A stretch of DNA of 60,975 nucleotides from Bacillota bacterium (GCA_023439545.1 JAEXNT010000009.1:1-60975), one strand, 5' to 3'. Numbered from the stretch's first letter, positions 17,066 to 25,814 are shown. Program-made: numbers and translations. The notes: generated by a model not told the origin, from the letters alone.

Positions 17066-17131
17066 CCAGCGTACGTCCTGAGATTCCTATCGCCCGGTAA
17101 TACTCAGGACGAATGCCGGCACATACGCTGG
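17066..17131. repeat. Large hairpin after the xylanase gene
   Basis: On the 5' side CCAGCGTA and CGTCCTGAG are contiguous (17066-17082); their complements CTCAGGACG (17103-17111) and TACGCTGG (17124-17131) are split by a 12-nt bulge containing GCCGGC. No T-run follows, so it is not a standard terminator. Confidence 0.6.
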
Positions 17132-17217
17132 CTCAATAGTTCAAAAAGCCGCTTACCTACATTCTACTTGAATATTACCTTAAAAGGAAGAAAAATTTGT
17201 ATATGGGAGATATGTCC

Positions 17218-18048
17218 ATGAGAAAACTGCTGGTTTTACTTATAGCAGCGCTGACGGTAACTGCCGTCGCTTGTTCACAGGAAGAACGTGATGTTTTTGT
17301 CCTGGTCGAAGGTGGGGCTTTTGTGAACACAAATTCCAATTTCTATGGCAAAAGTACAACTATATCGGACTTTTACATCGGCAAATACGAGGTTACCCAA
17401 AAAGAATGGATTAAGGTAATGGGAAGTAATCCCTCGAAATTCAAAGACAAAGATTTACCTGTAGAAATGACAAGCTGGTATGACTGTATCGAGTACTGTA
17501 ATAAAAGGAGTTCGAACGAGGGCTTGGAACTGTTCTATAACATAGACGGAAATAAAAAAGACCCGAATAATAAGAATGACAATGATGATATAAAATGGAC
17601 CGTTACAATCAATGAGGAAGCTAACGGTTACAGATTGCCGACTGAAGCGGAGTGGGAATATGCCGCGAGCGGAGGCCGGATGAGCGGGAGTTATACTTAC
17701 AGCGGAAGCAATAATGCAGACGAAGTGGCGTGGTATTGGAGAAATGCCGGAAATAAATACTTAACTGGAGATTGGAACTGGTCTGCCATAGAAAACAACA
17801 ATAACAGAACAAAAGCTACAGGCGCCGGAAAACCTAATGAACTAGGCTTGTACGATATGTCAGGCAACGTAAGGGAATGGTGCTGGGACTGGTATGAAGA
17901 CACTGATATCACAAGCGGCTCTTTCCGCGTTTGGAAAGGCGGCGGCTGGATAGGCGACGTTCGCTGCTGCGAGTCGTCTTACCGTGGTAAGTTCGATGCA
18001 AATGGCAAGGGCCCCGACCAGGGTTTTCGTTTATGCCGCAGTGAATAA
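17218..18048 (+). CDS. Lipoprotein with formylglycine-generating-enzyme-like (SUMF1) fold
   Basis: About 276 aa. A lipoprotein-like signal (RKLLVLLIAALTVTAVAC) is followed by an FGE/SUMF1 domain: IGKYEVTQKEWIKVMGSNPS, LPTEAEWEYAA, GLYDMSGNVREWCWDWY and a C-terminal DQGFRLCRS. The copper-binding cysteine pair of true formylglycine-generating enzymes (WLCHxxYC) is not present; the matching region reads GGGWIGDVRCCESSY, so sulfatase activation is unlikely. I infer a binding or structural role at the cell surface. Starts at 17197 (TTG), 17203 or 17212 are also open in frame; 17218 has GGGAG at good spacing. The family is abundant in spirochaetes, so transfer is possible. Confidence 0.75.
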   Translation: MRKLLVLLIAALTVTAVACSQEERDVFVLVEGGAFVNTNSNFYGKSTTISDFYIGKYEVTQKEWIKVMGSNPSKFKDKDLPVEMTSWYDCIEYCNKRSSNEGLELFYNIDGNKKDPNNKNDNDDIKWTVTINEEANGYRLPTEAEWEYAASGGRMSGSYTYSGSNNADEVAWYWRNAGNKYLTGDWNWSAIENNNNRTKATGAGKPNELGLYDMSGNVREWCWDWYEDTDITSGSFRVWKGGGWIGDVRCCESSYRGKFDANGKGPDQGFRLCRSE

Positions 18049-18049
18049 A

Positions 18050-18814
18050 TTATACCGATTTTGTATTTGAATCATTTTTAGCACTGGCATCGAGCCCTAT
18101 TCCGGAGCTTCTTTTGGATTTTATTTTATGGATCAGCATCTTCTCGACCCAGCCCTTCCTGTATTTCAACGAAATATAGCCAATGACTGATATAACCAGT
18201 GCTCCGATAGTGTCGACGATCAGATCCTTCATCGTATTTTCAAGCGCCGTATGACCCACGAGCAAAGTACCGTCCTCCAGGGCGAACTTCTGCATGTTGA
18301 GCCCCAACAATCCGTCGAATGTGAATTCGTATATTTCCCAGACCACGCCAAGCATTACTGCAAAACAGAAGGCAAACAGCGCTACAAAGACAGGGCTCAG
18401 GTTTACAGGCACGCGTTCCGCTCTGTTCAGCAGAGTGATGAAGGAAAAGCCGATCGCGCCGAGCATTCCGCCGCTGAAGGCGTGCAGCAATACATCCCAG
18501 TGCTGGAATGTGTAATAGAAGCTCCTGACTTCACCGAGATAAATCGCGCAGAAAAGGAATAGTACGAACAGTATATGCATCAGGTTCGGTATGTCCAGCT
18601 TCAGCTTCTTTTCTATCAGGCCTGGCAGAAACATGATAAATATGCCGAGCAGGCACTGCAGCAGCATAAGTATGTATTCGCTTTCGGAACGGCCGCTGTC
18701 CTCCGGCACTCCGCCGCGGGTCAGGGCTATCCTCACTACTATATATATTACAGATCCTACAAGCATAAGAAAAACAACAGCATTGATGATCTTTTCGACC
18801 CTTGATTGGTTCAC
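18050..18814 (-). CDS. Polytopic membrane protein (YjdF/DUF2238-like)
   Basis: 254 aa with about six hydrophobic segments. The block HWDVLLHAFSGGMLGAIGF and the later WEIYEFTFD motif are characteristic of the YjdF-like membrane family, whose function is unknown. It is convergent with the FGE-like lipoprotein gene (stops 2 nt apart) and directly follows the lipoprotein gene at 18816 on the same strand. Confidence 0.6.
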   Translation of the reverse strand: MNQSRVEKIINAVVFLMLVGSVIYIVVRIALTRGGVPEDSGRSESEYILMLLQCLLGIFIMFLPGLIEKKLKLDIPNLMHILFVLFLFCAIYLGEVRSFYYTFQHWDVLLHAFSGGMLGAIGFSFITLLNRAERVPVNLSPVFVALFAFCFAVMLGVVWEIYEFTFDGLLGLNMQKFALEDGTLLVGHTALENTMKDLIVDTIGALVISVIGYISLKYRKGWVEKMLIHKIKSKRSSGIGLDASAKNDSNTKSV

Positions 18815-18815
18815 A

Positions 18816-19835
18816 TCATTTCCCCGCTTTCACTTCACAGCTTCCTACCTTTACCCTTTCAGTCGGATCTGCGTTCTTGAAATCCCACATGTCGAAATGC
18901 CTGAGGACAGGTTCCAGATTATCATCCAATGTAAAAAACGACTCGATTTCACCTATCATATCAACGGTCGCCATCCCGAATACAGGCAGCGGTACTTTGA
19001 TTTCCATGCGCCCGCTCTGCGATTTGGCCAATGCCACCCTTGAATCGTTACTGATATCTATCGCAGTAGGATCGATCCACGCTCTGCCGGCATATTCCTG
19101 CATAGTTTCTTCGTCAGGCAGCTGTTCTCCGTTTTCAATGGTCAGGTCCGCTTCGAAACCATAATTTTCATTGGTAACAGTCAGCTTATTCCCGCCCTTT
19201 TTGTAGTTTGCCTGGAATCCGGCAATATAGTCGACAACGGAATTATCGATTGTAAATGAAAAGCTTTTGTCCTTTTTATAGCTGTAAACAAAATAAGTTG
19301 AATATGAGAAAGATGCACCGTGGTCAGGTATTATTATGAAAACTTCCTTCGAACCGTCATTGTCCAGGTCTTCAAACTGCATGCTTGTCATGATGCTTGT
19401 AAGCCCCTGTTCCCTTTTGTCGAACTGCAGTCTTTTTTCACTGCCGTTGTCTCTGACAATCAGAACGCCTTCCAGTAAGTAATGTGAATCCTGCCCTTCA
19501 ACCGGCGTCGAATTCATAACTGCTTCAACCTGTTCATTGACGCCATCGGAGTCAAGGTCAACACTTGCGCTTTGCAGCAGCTCAGTTTTTTGCCCGTCTG
19601 CGTCACTGCTGTTTCCGCTTTGCTCCACTGCCATATCTGTTGTGTTTTGTTCCTGCGAACCCTGAAATGTGCCGCTGCTCTGCACAGAATTCTCAACCGT
19701 CGTTTCACTGATCCCGGTCGAAACATTCTCCGACAGATTATTGCCTGATGCTTCGGCAGCTTTTTTATTGCCGCCGCAGGCAGAAACCGACAGCAGAATT
19801 ATCACCGTTAAAACCAGAAGTAATCCGCGCTTGAT
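18816..19835 (-). CDS. Hypothetical lipoprotein with calcium-loop-like repeats
   Basis: About 339 aa. A lipoprotein signal (KRGLLLVLTVIILLSVSAC) with Cys at the lipobox, then a Ser/Thr/Gln-rich low-complexity spacer. Two DxDxDG-type loops follow (DLDSDGVNE and DLDNDGSKE), resembling calcium-binding or FG-GAP-type sequence. A GTG at 19805 is the first standard start, but it would cut off the positively charged signal-peptide end and has no ribosome binding site. An ATC at 19835 has GGGGGT six nt upstream and gives a perfect signal peptide. Function unknown. Confidence 0.65.
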   Translation of the reverse strand: MKRGLLLVLTVIILLSVSACGGNKKAAEASGNNLSENVSTGISETTVENSVQSSGTFQGSQEQNTTDMAVEQSGNSSDADGQKTELLQSASVDLDSDGVNEQVEAVMNSTPVEGQDSHYLLEGVLIVRDNGSEKRLQFDKREQGLTSIMTSMQFEDLDNDGSKEVFIIIPDHGASFSYSTYFVYSYKKDKSFSFTIDNSVVDYIAGFQANYKKGGNKLTVTNENYGFEADLTIENGEQLPDEETMQEYAGRAWIDPTAIDISNDSRVALAKSQSGRMEIKVPLPVFGMATVDMIGEIESFFTLDDNLEPVLRHFDMWDFKNADPTERVKVGSCEVKAGK

Positions 19836-19910
19836 AAAATTACCCCCAATACAGATAATTTATGCTTCCAAATACATTTTAATCATATCATGCTATTAAA
19901 AATTATCCAA

Positions 19911-20087
19911 TCAAGTACGGAAAAAAAACAGATATAATGGCATCACAACTGTTGCCAGACATACTGCGCAAAGGAATACGGAACCTGCCCTGTTACCCTG
20001 TTTCCAGTTCCAGACCGCATAACTTGCAGTATGCAGGATTACGCCAGCTATTATTAATATGACCAGAATACCTAACGGCAGCGACAT
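19911..20087 (-). CDS. 58-aa two-helix membrane protein, candidate Ger D subunit
   Basis: ATG with GGAGGTGG upstream opens a 58-codon frame. Two hydrophobic segments are visible: LPLGILVILIIAGVILHTA and SVFLCAVCLATVVMPLYLFFF, joined by a short polar loop (VWNWKQGNRAG). It begins 28 nt after the gerAC stop, so it is the fourth gene of the germinant-receptor operon. Small two-helix D proteins are encoded in some Bacillus ger operons and modulate germination. Homology by sequence is not claimed; the assignment rests on position, size and topology. Confidence 0.7.
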   Translation of the reverse strand: MSLPLGILVILIIAGVILHTASYAVWNWKQGNRAGSVFLCAVCLATVVMPLYLFFFRT

Positions 20088-20114
20088 GTTCCACCTCCAC
20101 TTTGTCCTGGACTG

Positions 20115-21398
20115 TTAATGCTCTATTGATCTTATCATTAAACCGGTCCTTCTCATCTTGAGTTTGACATTTATCTCAAAGCTAGAGTTTTTATATTGAT
20201 CGGGCCAGTCGTACTTTTTCCATTCCGCCCATGTCAGGAATTTACTCTTCATATATCCGCCAAAACCACAGATATCTGAATTGAATTCATATACCGACCT
20301 TTTAAGCATCGCTGCGATCTCTTCCTTTATCATTTCCGATGCTCCTTTTTCCATCGCTTGCGGATAGTTTTCATAATTTATACCGCTTTGTATGGATGTA
20401 AAATCGCCCTCAAGATCCAGGTTTATTTTGAAATACGGCTTCCCATTCCTGATTTCCGCTTTGATCGCCGGTTTCCTTCTCTGGAATATGTTCATGACAA
20501 CGATCTTGTCTTTTTCGTAAGCATCGGGCAAAGTCCAGTATGCATGCTTATATTCTCCTGTTACCATTTGCATGCATGACGATTCGAGTCCATTCATCGT
20601 TGCCACCATTCTCGTATCTTTAAATACGGCAACTCCCATAAACTCATTTTTCTGATCTGCTATAACCGGAATATCACCTGCTTCATAATGGCCTTCAGGC
20701 TTTATCTCGGTTCCGATCTTCTTGTTGCCGACTTTCTTCAAATCGTCCACAGTTTTATAATCGCTTAATCCCGTCAGTATCGCCACCGGTTCGACCGCAT
20801 CGGATTCGGACTTGAAATAGAAGCTGTTAAGTCTCACAGTTGGATAGAATGAGGTAAAGTCCTTCCCCAGCATCAATTCATAGTATTTGGCGGGGTTGCT
20901 TTCCAAGGTTGGCTTTACAGCCTTCAAATACTGGTCGGGCGGGTCGGTCGAGACAGTTATATAAATATCGGGTCTGAATTCCCTTCCTCTGTGCAGGGCG
21001 TGGAGATACGCCTCGACGCTCTTTTCTGCAAGCTTCTTTGAAAATACGATCATTTTTGTATGTGATAAGTTTATTTCTTTACTTATAATATTATTTATCA
21101 TGTTCAGGCCAGAATAAATGGATGGCGCATCAACCGTAATAATCGAAGTCGGCCCCGCGCCTCTGCCGCCTTCGCTCCCCCCTCCGCTGGAGCCGCCGCC
21201 TCCTCCGCCTATGGACAGAGGCGCTGCCAGCTGCAGCGTAAGCCTGAGATTGTCAGCTACCCCTTCATCGAGTCCAAGAGCAAGAGGATAGGCAAGGTCG
21301 TCTATCTCTCTCTGGTCGAAGCAGCCTGTCACTGTTGACATTACTGCAGCGCATAAAACTACAATAACAATTTTTCTGTATTCAAACTTAAGTTTCAT
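20115..21398 (-). CDS. Spore germination protein, GerAC family lipoprotein
   Basis: 427 aa. Signal peptide with lipobox ending in TGC and the family start CFDQREIDDLAYPLALGLDEG. GerAC lipoproteins form the C subunit of germinant receptors in the spore inner membrane. An unusual Gly/Ser-rich insertion (about residues 62-78: many consecutive Gly and Ser) occurs early in the mature protein. Overlaps gerAB by 11 nt. Confidence 0.9.
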   Translation of the reverse strand: MKLKFEYRKIVIVVLCAAVMSTVTGCFDQREIDDLAYPLALGLDEGVADNLRLTLQLAAPLSIGGGGGGSSGGGSEGGRGAGPTSIITVDAPSIYSGLNMINNIISKEINLSHTKMIVFSKKLAEKSVEAYLHALHRGREFRPDIYITVSTDPPDQYLKAVKPTLESNPAKYYELMLGKDFTSFYPTVRLNSFYFKSESDAVEPVAILTGLSDYKTVDDLKKVGNKKIGTEIKPEGHYEAGDIPVIADQKNEFMGVAVFKDTRMVATMNGLESSCMQMVTGEYKHAYWTLPDAYEKDKIVVMNIFQRRKPAIKAEIRNGKPYFKINLDLEGDFTSIQSGINYENYPQAMEKGASEMIKEEIAAMLKRSVYEFNSDICGFGGYMKSKFLTWAEWKKYDWPDQYKNSSFEINVKLKMRRTGLMIRSIEH

Positions 21399-22497
21399 TA
21401 TTTTTCATCCTCCTTTTTGCACGTTCCCGAAGGTTTGCAAAAATCAGGATCAAGCCCGTATAGCCGAAGGAAATGGCCCAGATTATTTTATTGAAGATAT
21501 TTGTTTCGATATTAAGAACACTGATAAGGCTCTGTGGTACGAACGCCGTGCTGAATACGATTACAGCGCATGGCATAATCAGCGGCCTGACATACTTCAT
21601 ATCGAACACTCTTGACAACACATACACCATAAAATAGAAGTTGACTGTCAGGTTCATCAAAGCAGCTGTCGCCCAGATAAACACAAAAATAGATTCTATC
21701 CTCTGAAAGAACCTGCCGTAAGTTATAAGCCTGGCCAGCTGGTACATGGGCAGAAAAGGCTCCAGATTGCTGGGATACGGAAACGATAATATGAATGCCA
21801 GCGAACCCAGTATGAAGAAAACGGAACTGAAACCTATCGCCGTATATCCTATTCTTTTAGCGTTTTTAAAACTGCCAGTATAGGGTATGATAAGAAACAG
21901 CAGCAATAATTCGCCGAATACCGAAACCCTGAAAAAACCTTTTCCGAAGATATCATATGCTCCGGCGCCAAGTATCGGATAAACATTGGATATATCCATA
22001 AACTTTATGGCGCCGATAAGTATAAGTATATATGCCGTGGCTATAACCGGGACAAGTATGGCATGGTAGCGGACTATCGATTCCAGGCCTAAAAAGCTCC
22101 CAATTATCACGCCTGCTATAAAAAATAGCATAACATAACTGAGAGGCGATGTAGGCAGCGATATGATCTTCATATCCTCCGAAAATTCACGAATGGTAAT
22201 AACAGTCAGGTAGAACAATACCCCGGCTATTATCAAACCGGTCAATATCTTGAGAATCTTTCCACCGCCCATCTCCGCCACTTCGAGGATGTCCTTGCTC
22301 TCAAAACGCTTATATAGTCTTATTAACAGGGTAAATACTATCAGTGTGACCAGACTGATATATATGGACAGTATCCATCCGGCGGTACCGGCATTCTCTG
22401 CCGATACCCTGGCGTAGTTGAGGAAAATCTTCGTACATATTGAATTAATAAGCAGCGCTACCGCTTCCCATTTTCCGAACTTGATCCTGTTTGGCAT
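21388..22497 (-). CDS. Spore germination protein, GerAB family permease-like subunit
   Basis: 369 aa with about ten hydrophobic segments, of the APC-like GerAB family (opening RIKFGKWEAVALLINSICTKIFL). The B subunit binds the germinant. Starts 4 nt after the gerAA stop and overlaps gerAC by 11 nt, consistent with stoichiometric synthesis. Confidence 0.9.
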   Translation of the reverse strand: MPNRIKFGKWEAVALLINSICTKIFLNYARVSAENAGTAGWILSIYISLVTLIVFTLLIRLYKRFESKDILEVAEMGGGKILKILTGLIIAGVLFYLTVITIREFSEDMKIISLPTSPLSYVMLFFIAGVIIGSFLGLESIVRYHAILVPVIATAYILILIGAIKFMDISNVYPILGAGAYDIFGKGFFRVSVFGELLLLFLIIPYTGSFKNAKRIGYTAIGFSSVFFILGSLAFILSFPYPSNLEPFLPMYQLARLITYGRFFQRIESIFVFIWATAALMNLTVNFYFMVYVLSRVFDMKYVRPLIMPCAVIVFSTAFVPQSLISVLNIETNIFNKIIWAISFGYTGLILIFANLRERAKRRMKNNET

Positions 22498-22500
22498 AAA

Positions 22501-24204
22501 CTATTTTCTTCCTCTTTGCTCAGATTTCCAGCCCATACTTTGCTTTGCCTGAATCCTGCTTTTTTTTGCGTTTAGATAGTCGGGCCTCTCTTCCCGTTTC
22601 CATTCAGGCGCCCTGAATATCATATTATTGAAGCTTTTCGAAGTTCTTGGCCCAACAGGCGCCATAAACGGCACACCAAATGTTTTCAGGCTCGTAGACC
22701 ATAATCCCAGGGCAAAAAGCCCGAGCGTAATCCCCAGAAATCCAGCCATACCTCCGAAAAATATGAATATAAACCTCATAATTCTTATCGAATAGGCTTG
22801 TGAATAATTCGGAATGGCAAATGAACCGATCCCTGTCACAGCCACGATTATAATCAATATTGGGCTGACTATGTTTGCTGCAACAGCTGCCTGGCCGAGT
22901 ATGAGTGCGCCTATGATGCCCAGCGTAGGTCCTATAGGGCCCGGGACCCTAACGCCTGCTTCCCTTATCAGTTCAAAGGAAAACTCCATAAGCAATATCT
23001 CTACAATTGATGGAAACGGAACCTTCTCCCTGGACGCTTCAATTGCCAGCAGCAGGTCCGTAGGGATCATTTCCTGATGGTAGGTAATGATCGCAAGATA
23101 CAAGCCTGGCAGCAAGAGTGCAAGCGTCAGCGCAATGTATCGGACGAAACGCAAAAGGTTTACATAAGGATAACGTATATACAGATCCTCGGCCGAATGC
23201 ATCAGATCGAACATTGTTATCGGCACAACAAGGACATTCGGGGAACCGTTCACTATAATGGCGACCCTGCCGGCAACCAGCAGCTCCGATACATAATCGG
23301 GCCTTTCGGTGGATAACACCTGCGGGGAAGGATAAATCGTACTGTCTTCTATCAATTGTTCCAGTATGCCCGAATCGAGCATGTAATCCACGCGGATGTT
23401 ATCAAGCCTGCGTTTAACCTCATCCACGAGCCCGTCGTTTGTAACGTTCTTGATATACATGATGCAGCAAGGCGTTTTACTAACCTTACCTACTATAATA
23501 TCTTCTACGATGAGATTCTCATCCTTGATTCTCTTCCTTACCTGCGCCGTACTAGTACGCAGCAGTTCGTTGAATGCTTCCTGCGGTCCGCGGATCACTA
23601 TCTCGTTATTGGGCTTATCTACGCCTCTATGTTCCCAGCCTTTCACATCGGCCGAAAATGCTACCGGCAATCCGTTTACAAACAGCCCGCAGCCGCCGAA
23701 ATTTATCTCATCAATAACCTTGCTGTATGCGCTTTCAAGTTTTATCTGGTTATGCGGCAGGAGCTGTCTCGATATATATTCCTGCAAACCATCCGCCAGC
23801 TCGTTCTGCAGGTTCATTACCGAATATACCATCAGAGGTGTAAGTATATAATTGTCTATTACTTCTCTGTCGGTCATCCCGTCGAAAAATAGTATGAACG
23901 CCCTTACCAGATCACCTCTGTAATTGACGGAAAATTCGCGCAGGACAATATCGCTGTTGACAGGTATGCTGTATTTTTTCTTCATGAATTCGAGGTTGGC
24001 GTCGATATCGTCACTTATCTCATCGGACGGATCGGGTTTCTTTTTTGCCTCCTCCAGCTTCTCTTCTATCTCATTCTTCATCCTGTTGTCGTTCCCGCTC
24101 GCTTTATTCAAGCTCTCGACAGGATATTTCAATATGAATTTTTCATTCTTTTCCGGCTCATCAAACAGAAAGAACCCTTTTAGCTTGTCTCCCAGATATG
24201 ACAA
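22501..24204 (-). CDS. Spore germination protein, GerAA family
   Basis: 567 aa. The large N-terminal cytosolic region is followed by about five membrane helices, with the GerAA/SpoVAF hallmark FPSIVEILLMEFSFELIREAGVRVPGPIGPTLGIIGALILGQAAV. In GerAA-type receptors this subunit forms an ion channel triggered by germinant binding. The start codon is TTG, with AGGAGGG ten nt upstream. The C-terminal tail is basic. Confidence 0.92.
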   Translation of the reverse strand: MSYLGDKLKGFFLFDEPEKNEKFILKYPVESLNKASGNDNRMKNEIEEKLEEAKKKPDPSDEISDDIDANLEFMKKKYSIPVNSDIVLREFSVNYRGDLVRAFILFFDGMTDREVIDNYILTPLMVYSVMNLQNELADGLQEYISRQLLPHNQIKLESAYSKVIDEINFGGCGLFVNGLPVAFSADVKGWEHRGVDKPNNEIVIRGPQEAFNELLRTSTAQVRKRIKDENLIVEDIIVGKVSKTPCCIMYIKNVTNDGLVDEVKRRLDNIRVDYMLDSGILEQLIEDSTIYPSPQVLSTERPDYVSELLVAGRVAIIVNGSPNVLVVPITMFDLMHSAEDLYIRYPYVNLLRFVRYIALTLALLLPGLYLAIITYHQEMIPTDLLLAIEASREKVPFPSIVEILLMEFSFELIREAGVRVPGPIGPTLGIIGALILGQAAVAANIVSPILIIIVAVTGIGSFAIPNYSQAYSIRIMRFIFIFFGGMAGFLGITLGLFALGLWSTSLKTFGVPFMAPVGPRTSKSFNNMIFRAPEWKREERPDYLNAKKSRIQAKQSMGWKSEQRGRK

Positions 24205-24236
24205 TTTTTTTAAGCCCTCCTGTGCATTATGGGACT

Positions 24237-24267
24237 TATTATCATCAATTCTATATATCTTTATTCA
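24237..24267 (-). promoter_or_regulatory. Possible sigma-G promoter of the ger operon
   Basis: TGAATA (24267-24262), 18-nt spacer, GATAATA (24243-24237), close to the forespore sigma-G consensus TGAATA / CATAcTA. It is correctly placed 33 nt before gerAA. Confidence 0.4.
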
Positions 24268-24336
24268 GCAGACAGGTTTGTGTAAGCACATATGGGTGGG
24301 CATTGAAGTAATATAATATGAAAGGATGATTGCAAA

Positions 24337-24681
24337 ATGAGACCTCAGGCGGAAACTCAACCTAATGTACAAGCAAACGTTCAAACGAACGGTTTATGTT
24401 CGATTTCACCGATAGGTCTCGTCATATTGTCAGTTGTAATCTCCCTGATTATTATAGAATTTCTGAACAAGGATCAGCTCAATGTTGTAGGTAATCTGTT
24501 TATAGGGATAGGCGGCATATTGATCATCGATGCATCTTTTGCAGATTACCTGGCAGGTCTGGCTACCGACCAGGCACAAAGGGAAATGCTCCAAAAGCAG
24601 CTCGATCTTCTGAATAGACAGAAACCTGCCTCCAGTAACCTGCTCCGTTTCTTGTCCGGGAAAGCAGACAATAATCGATGA
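24337..24681 (+). CDS. Small membrane protein, unknown
   Basis: 114 aa with a polar Gln/Asn-rich N terminus, two hydrophobic segments (PIGLVILSVVISLIIIEFL and VVGNLFIGIGGILIIDASF) and a Gln-rich, possibly coiled C terminus (AQREMLQKQLDLLNRQ). AAGGATG lies upstream of the ATG. It is divergent from gerAA and its last 119 nt overlap the convergent DUF2087 gene. Not recognised; location next to the ger operon hints at a spore role but no more. Confidence 0.6.
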   Translation: MRPQAETQPNVQANVQTNGLCSISPIGLVILSVVISLIIIEFLNKDQLNVVGNLFIGIGGILIIDASFADYLAGLATDQAQREMLQKQLDLLNRQKPASSNLLRFLSGKADNNR

Positions 24682-24880
24682 GGCCTCTTCTAAGTAAAAA
24701 GTAGTCGTTGAACGTATGCCATTGCTGAATGATACTGTTTACTTCCTTTTCGTTATATGTTTTATCATATTCAAATTTATCGGCCAGGTAGGTCAGGACC
24801 GCTTCCTTCATATCCTTCTTCGAGGGCCAGATTTTTATCCTGCCTTCTGCATCCAGAAATCTTGAAATATCGTTTTTCAT
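24563..24880 (-). CDS. DUF2087 protein
   Basis: 105 aa, almost entirely one DUF2087 domain (RFLDAEGRIKIWPSKKDMK, then YNEKEVNSIIQQWHTFNDYFLLRRGLIDY...GYWRQ). DUF2087 is often attached to transcriptional regulators and may bind nucleic acid. ATG at 24880 overlaps the stop of the upstream regulator by 4 nt (ATGA). The last 20 codons, beyond the domain, run into the convergent gene. Confidence 0.8.
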   Translation of the reverse strand: MKNDISRFLDAEGRIKIWPSKKDMKEAVLTYLADKFEYDKTYNEKEVNSIIQQWHTFNDYFLLRRGLIDYCLLSRTRNGAGYWRQVSVYSEDRAAFGAFPFVPGR

Positions 24881-25644
24881 TTCAGCCAATACTCCTTGCA
24901 ATCGTTTGTTCTTTCCATAAAACCGTACTCTATCAGGTAGCGCCTGATTGTTGCATAATCGTCAAAAATCTCTTTTATGATGCTTTTGACTTCCTTTTCG
25001 CTGTATCGCCTGTCTTTCTCGAATTGCCCGGATATTTTCCTCAATATGACGATCTTCCTTTTCTCCTTTGTAGAAAATGTTTTTAGTTTCAACGGTGACA
25101 GCGACGAAAACATAGTTGACAAAATTTTTTTCTCCTCAGCTTCCGTCGTAAAGTACCTGTCGTCCACCATTCTGGCTCCGGTATGTATATCGAGTATCCT
25201 GTCGTCTTTAGGCTGCTTCCTGTCCTTTGCATCATCACCGAAAGTCAGTTCATATATTGCCAGAAACAGCTTTGCCTGTTTCGCCTTCTCCCTGAATATA
25301 AACCTCTGATGCCGTATCGTTGACGGTGAGACGCCTGTGCTTTTAGCTATTTCATTGTCGCTCATGCCTTTATGCATCATTTTGAGCAGATCCTTCTGGT
25401 TATCTGTAAGCCCGGTGTATTTTTTATCATAGGATATAAGTCTGTCCAGCATGCCCGCATGTTCTGTTCCGATATGCAGGCTAATTGCTTTAGAGGCGTC
25501 AAAGAACCTGCCTTCGATCGAAAATATCTCACCATTTTCAAACCCCCTGCCGCATACATGGCAAATATAGCTGTCAGAGCCGGGAACGTATGAATAGCCG
25601 TTTTTAATATCATCAACAGACATTCCAAGCATATTTTCGATCAT
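24877..25644 (-). CDS. HTH regulator with DUF2087 domain
   Basis: 255 aa. An N-terminal zinc-ribbon-like segment (ICHVCGRGF ... HIGTEHAG) leads into a LuxR/sigma-like helix-turn-helix (LTDNQKDLLKMMHKGMSDNEIAKSTGVSPSTIRHQ), and a C-terminal DUF2087 (KISGQFEKDRRYSEKEVKSIIKEIFDDYATIRRYLIEYG). Likely a DNA-binding regulator, translationally coupled to the short DUF2087 protein. A strong promoter and a palindrome lie just upstream, fitting autoregulation. Confidence 0.8.
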   Translation of the reverse strand: MIENMLGMSVDDIKNGYSYVPGSDSYICHVCGRGFENGEIFSIEGRFFDASKAISLHIGTEHAGMLDRLISYDKKYTGLTDNQKDLLKMMHKGMSDNEIAKSTGVSPSTIRHQRFIFREKAKQAKLFLAIYELTFGDDAKDRKQPKDDRILDIHTGARMVDDRYFTTEAEEKKILSTMFSSLSPLKLKTFSTKEKRKIVILRKISGQFEKDRRYSEKEVKSIIKEIFDDYATIRRYLIEYGFMERTNDCKEYWLK

Positions 25645-25661
25645 AGCAAATACTCCTCGGT

Positions 25662-25680
25662 GTTTATCTATTTTATAAAC
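25662..25680. promoter_or_regulatory. Palindrome, possible operator of the DUF2087 regulator
   Basis: GTTTAT-N7-ATAAAC, located at the predicted transcription start and before the ribosome binding site of the regulator gene. Confidence 0.45.
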
Positions 25681-25683
25681 TTA

Positions 25684-25712
25684 ATTATATGTTAGTTTAT
25701 TTCTTTAGTCAA
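25684..25712 (-). promoter_or_regulatory. Sigma-A promoter of the DUF2087 regulator operon
   Basis: TTGACT (25712-25707), 17-nt spacer, TATAAT (25689-25684). Confidence 0.75.
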
Positions 25713-25765
25713 CACATTCATATTTCCTGCATCTTTATCGTTCTGCGCTATGCCGGGTGCACAAT

Positions 25766-25814
25766 AAAAAGCGCAGCGAATTATTTGCGTTTAATCCATT
25801 TCTGCCGCGCTTTT
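25766..25814 (-). terminator. Terminator of the catabolic cluster
   Basis: On the minus strand AAAAGCGCGGCAGAA pairs with TTCGCTGCGCTTTT and continues into TTATT. It lies about 70 nt after the last gene of the 20-kb co-directional run. Confidence 0.75.
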
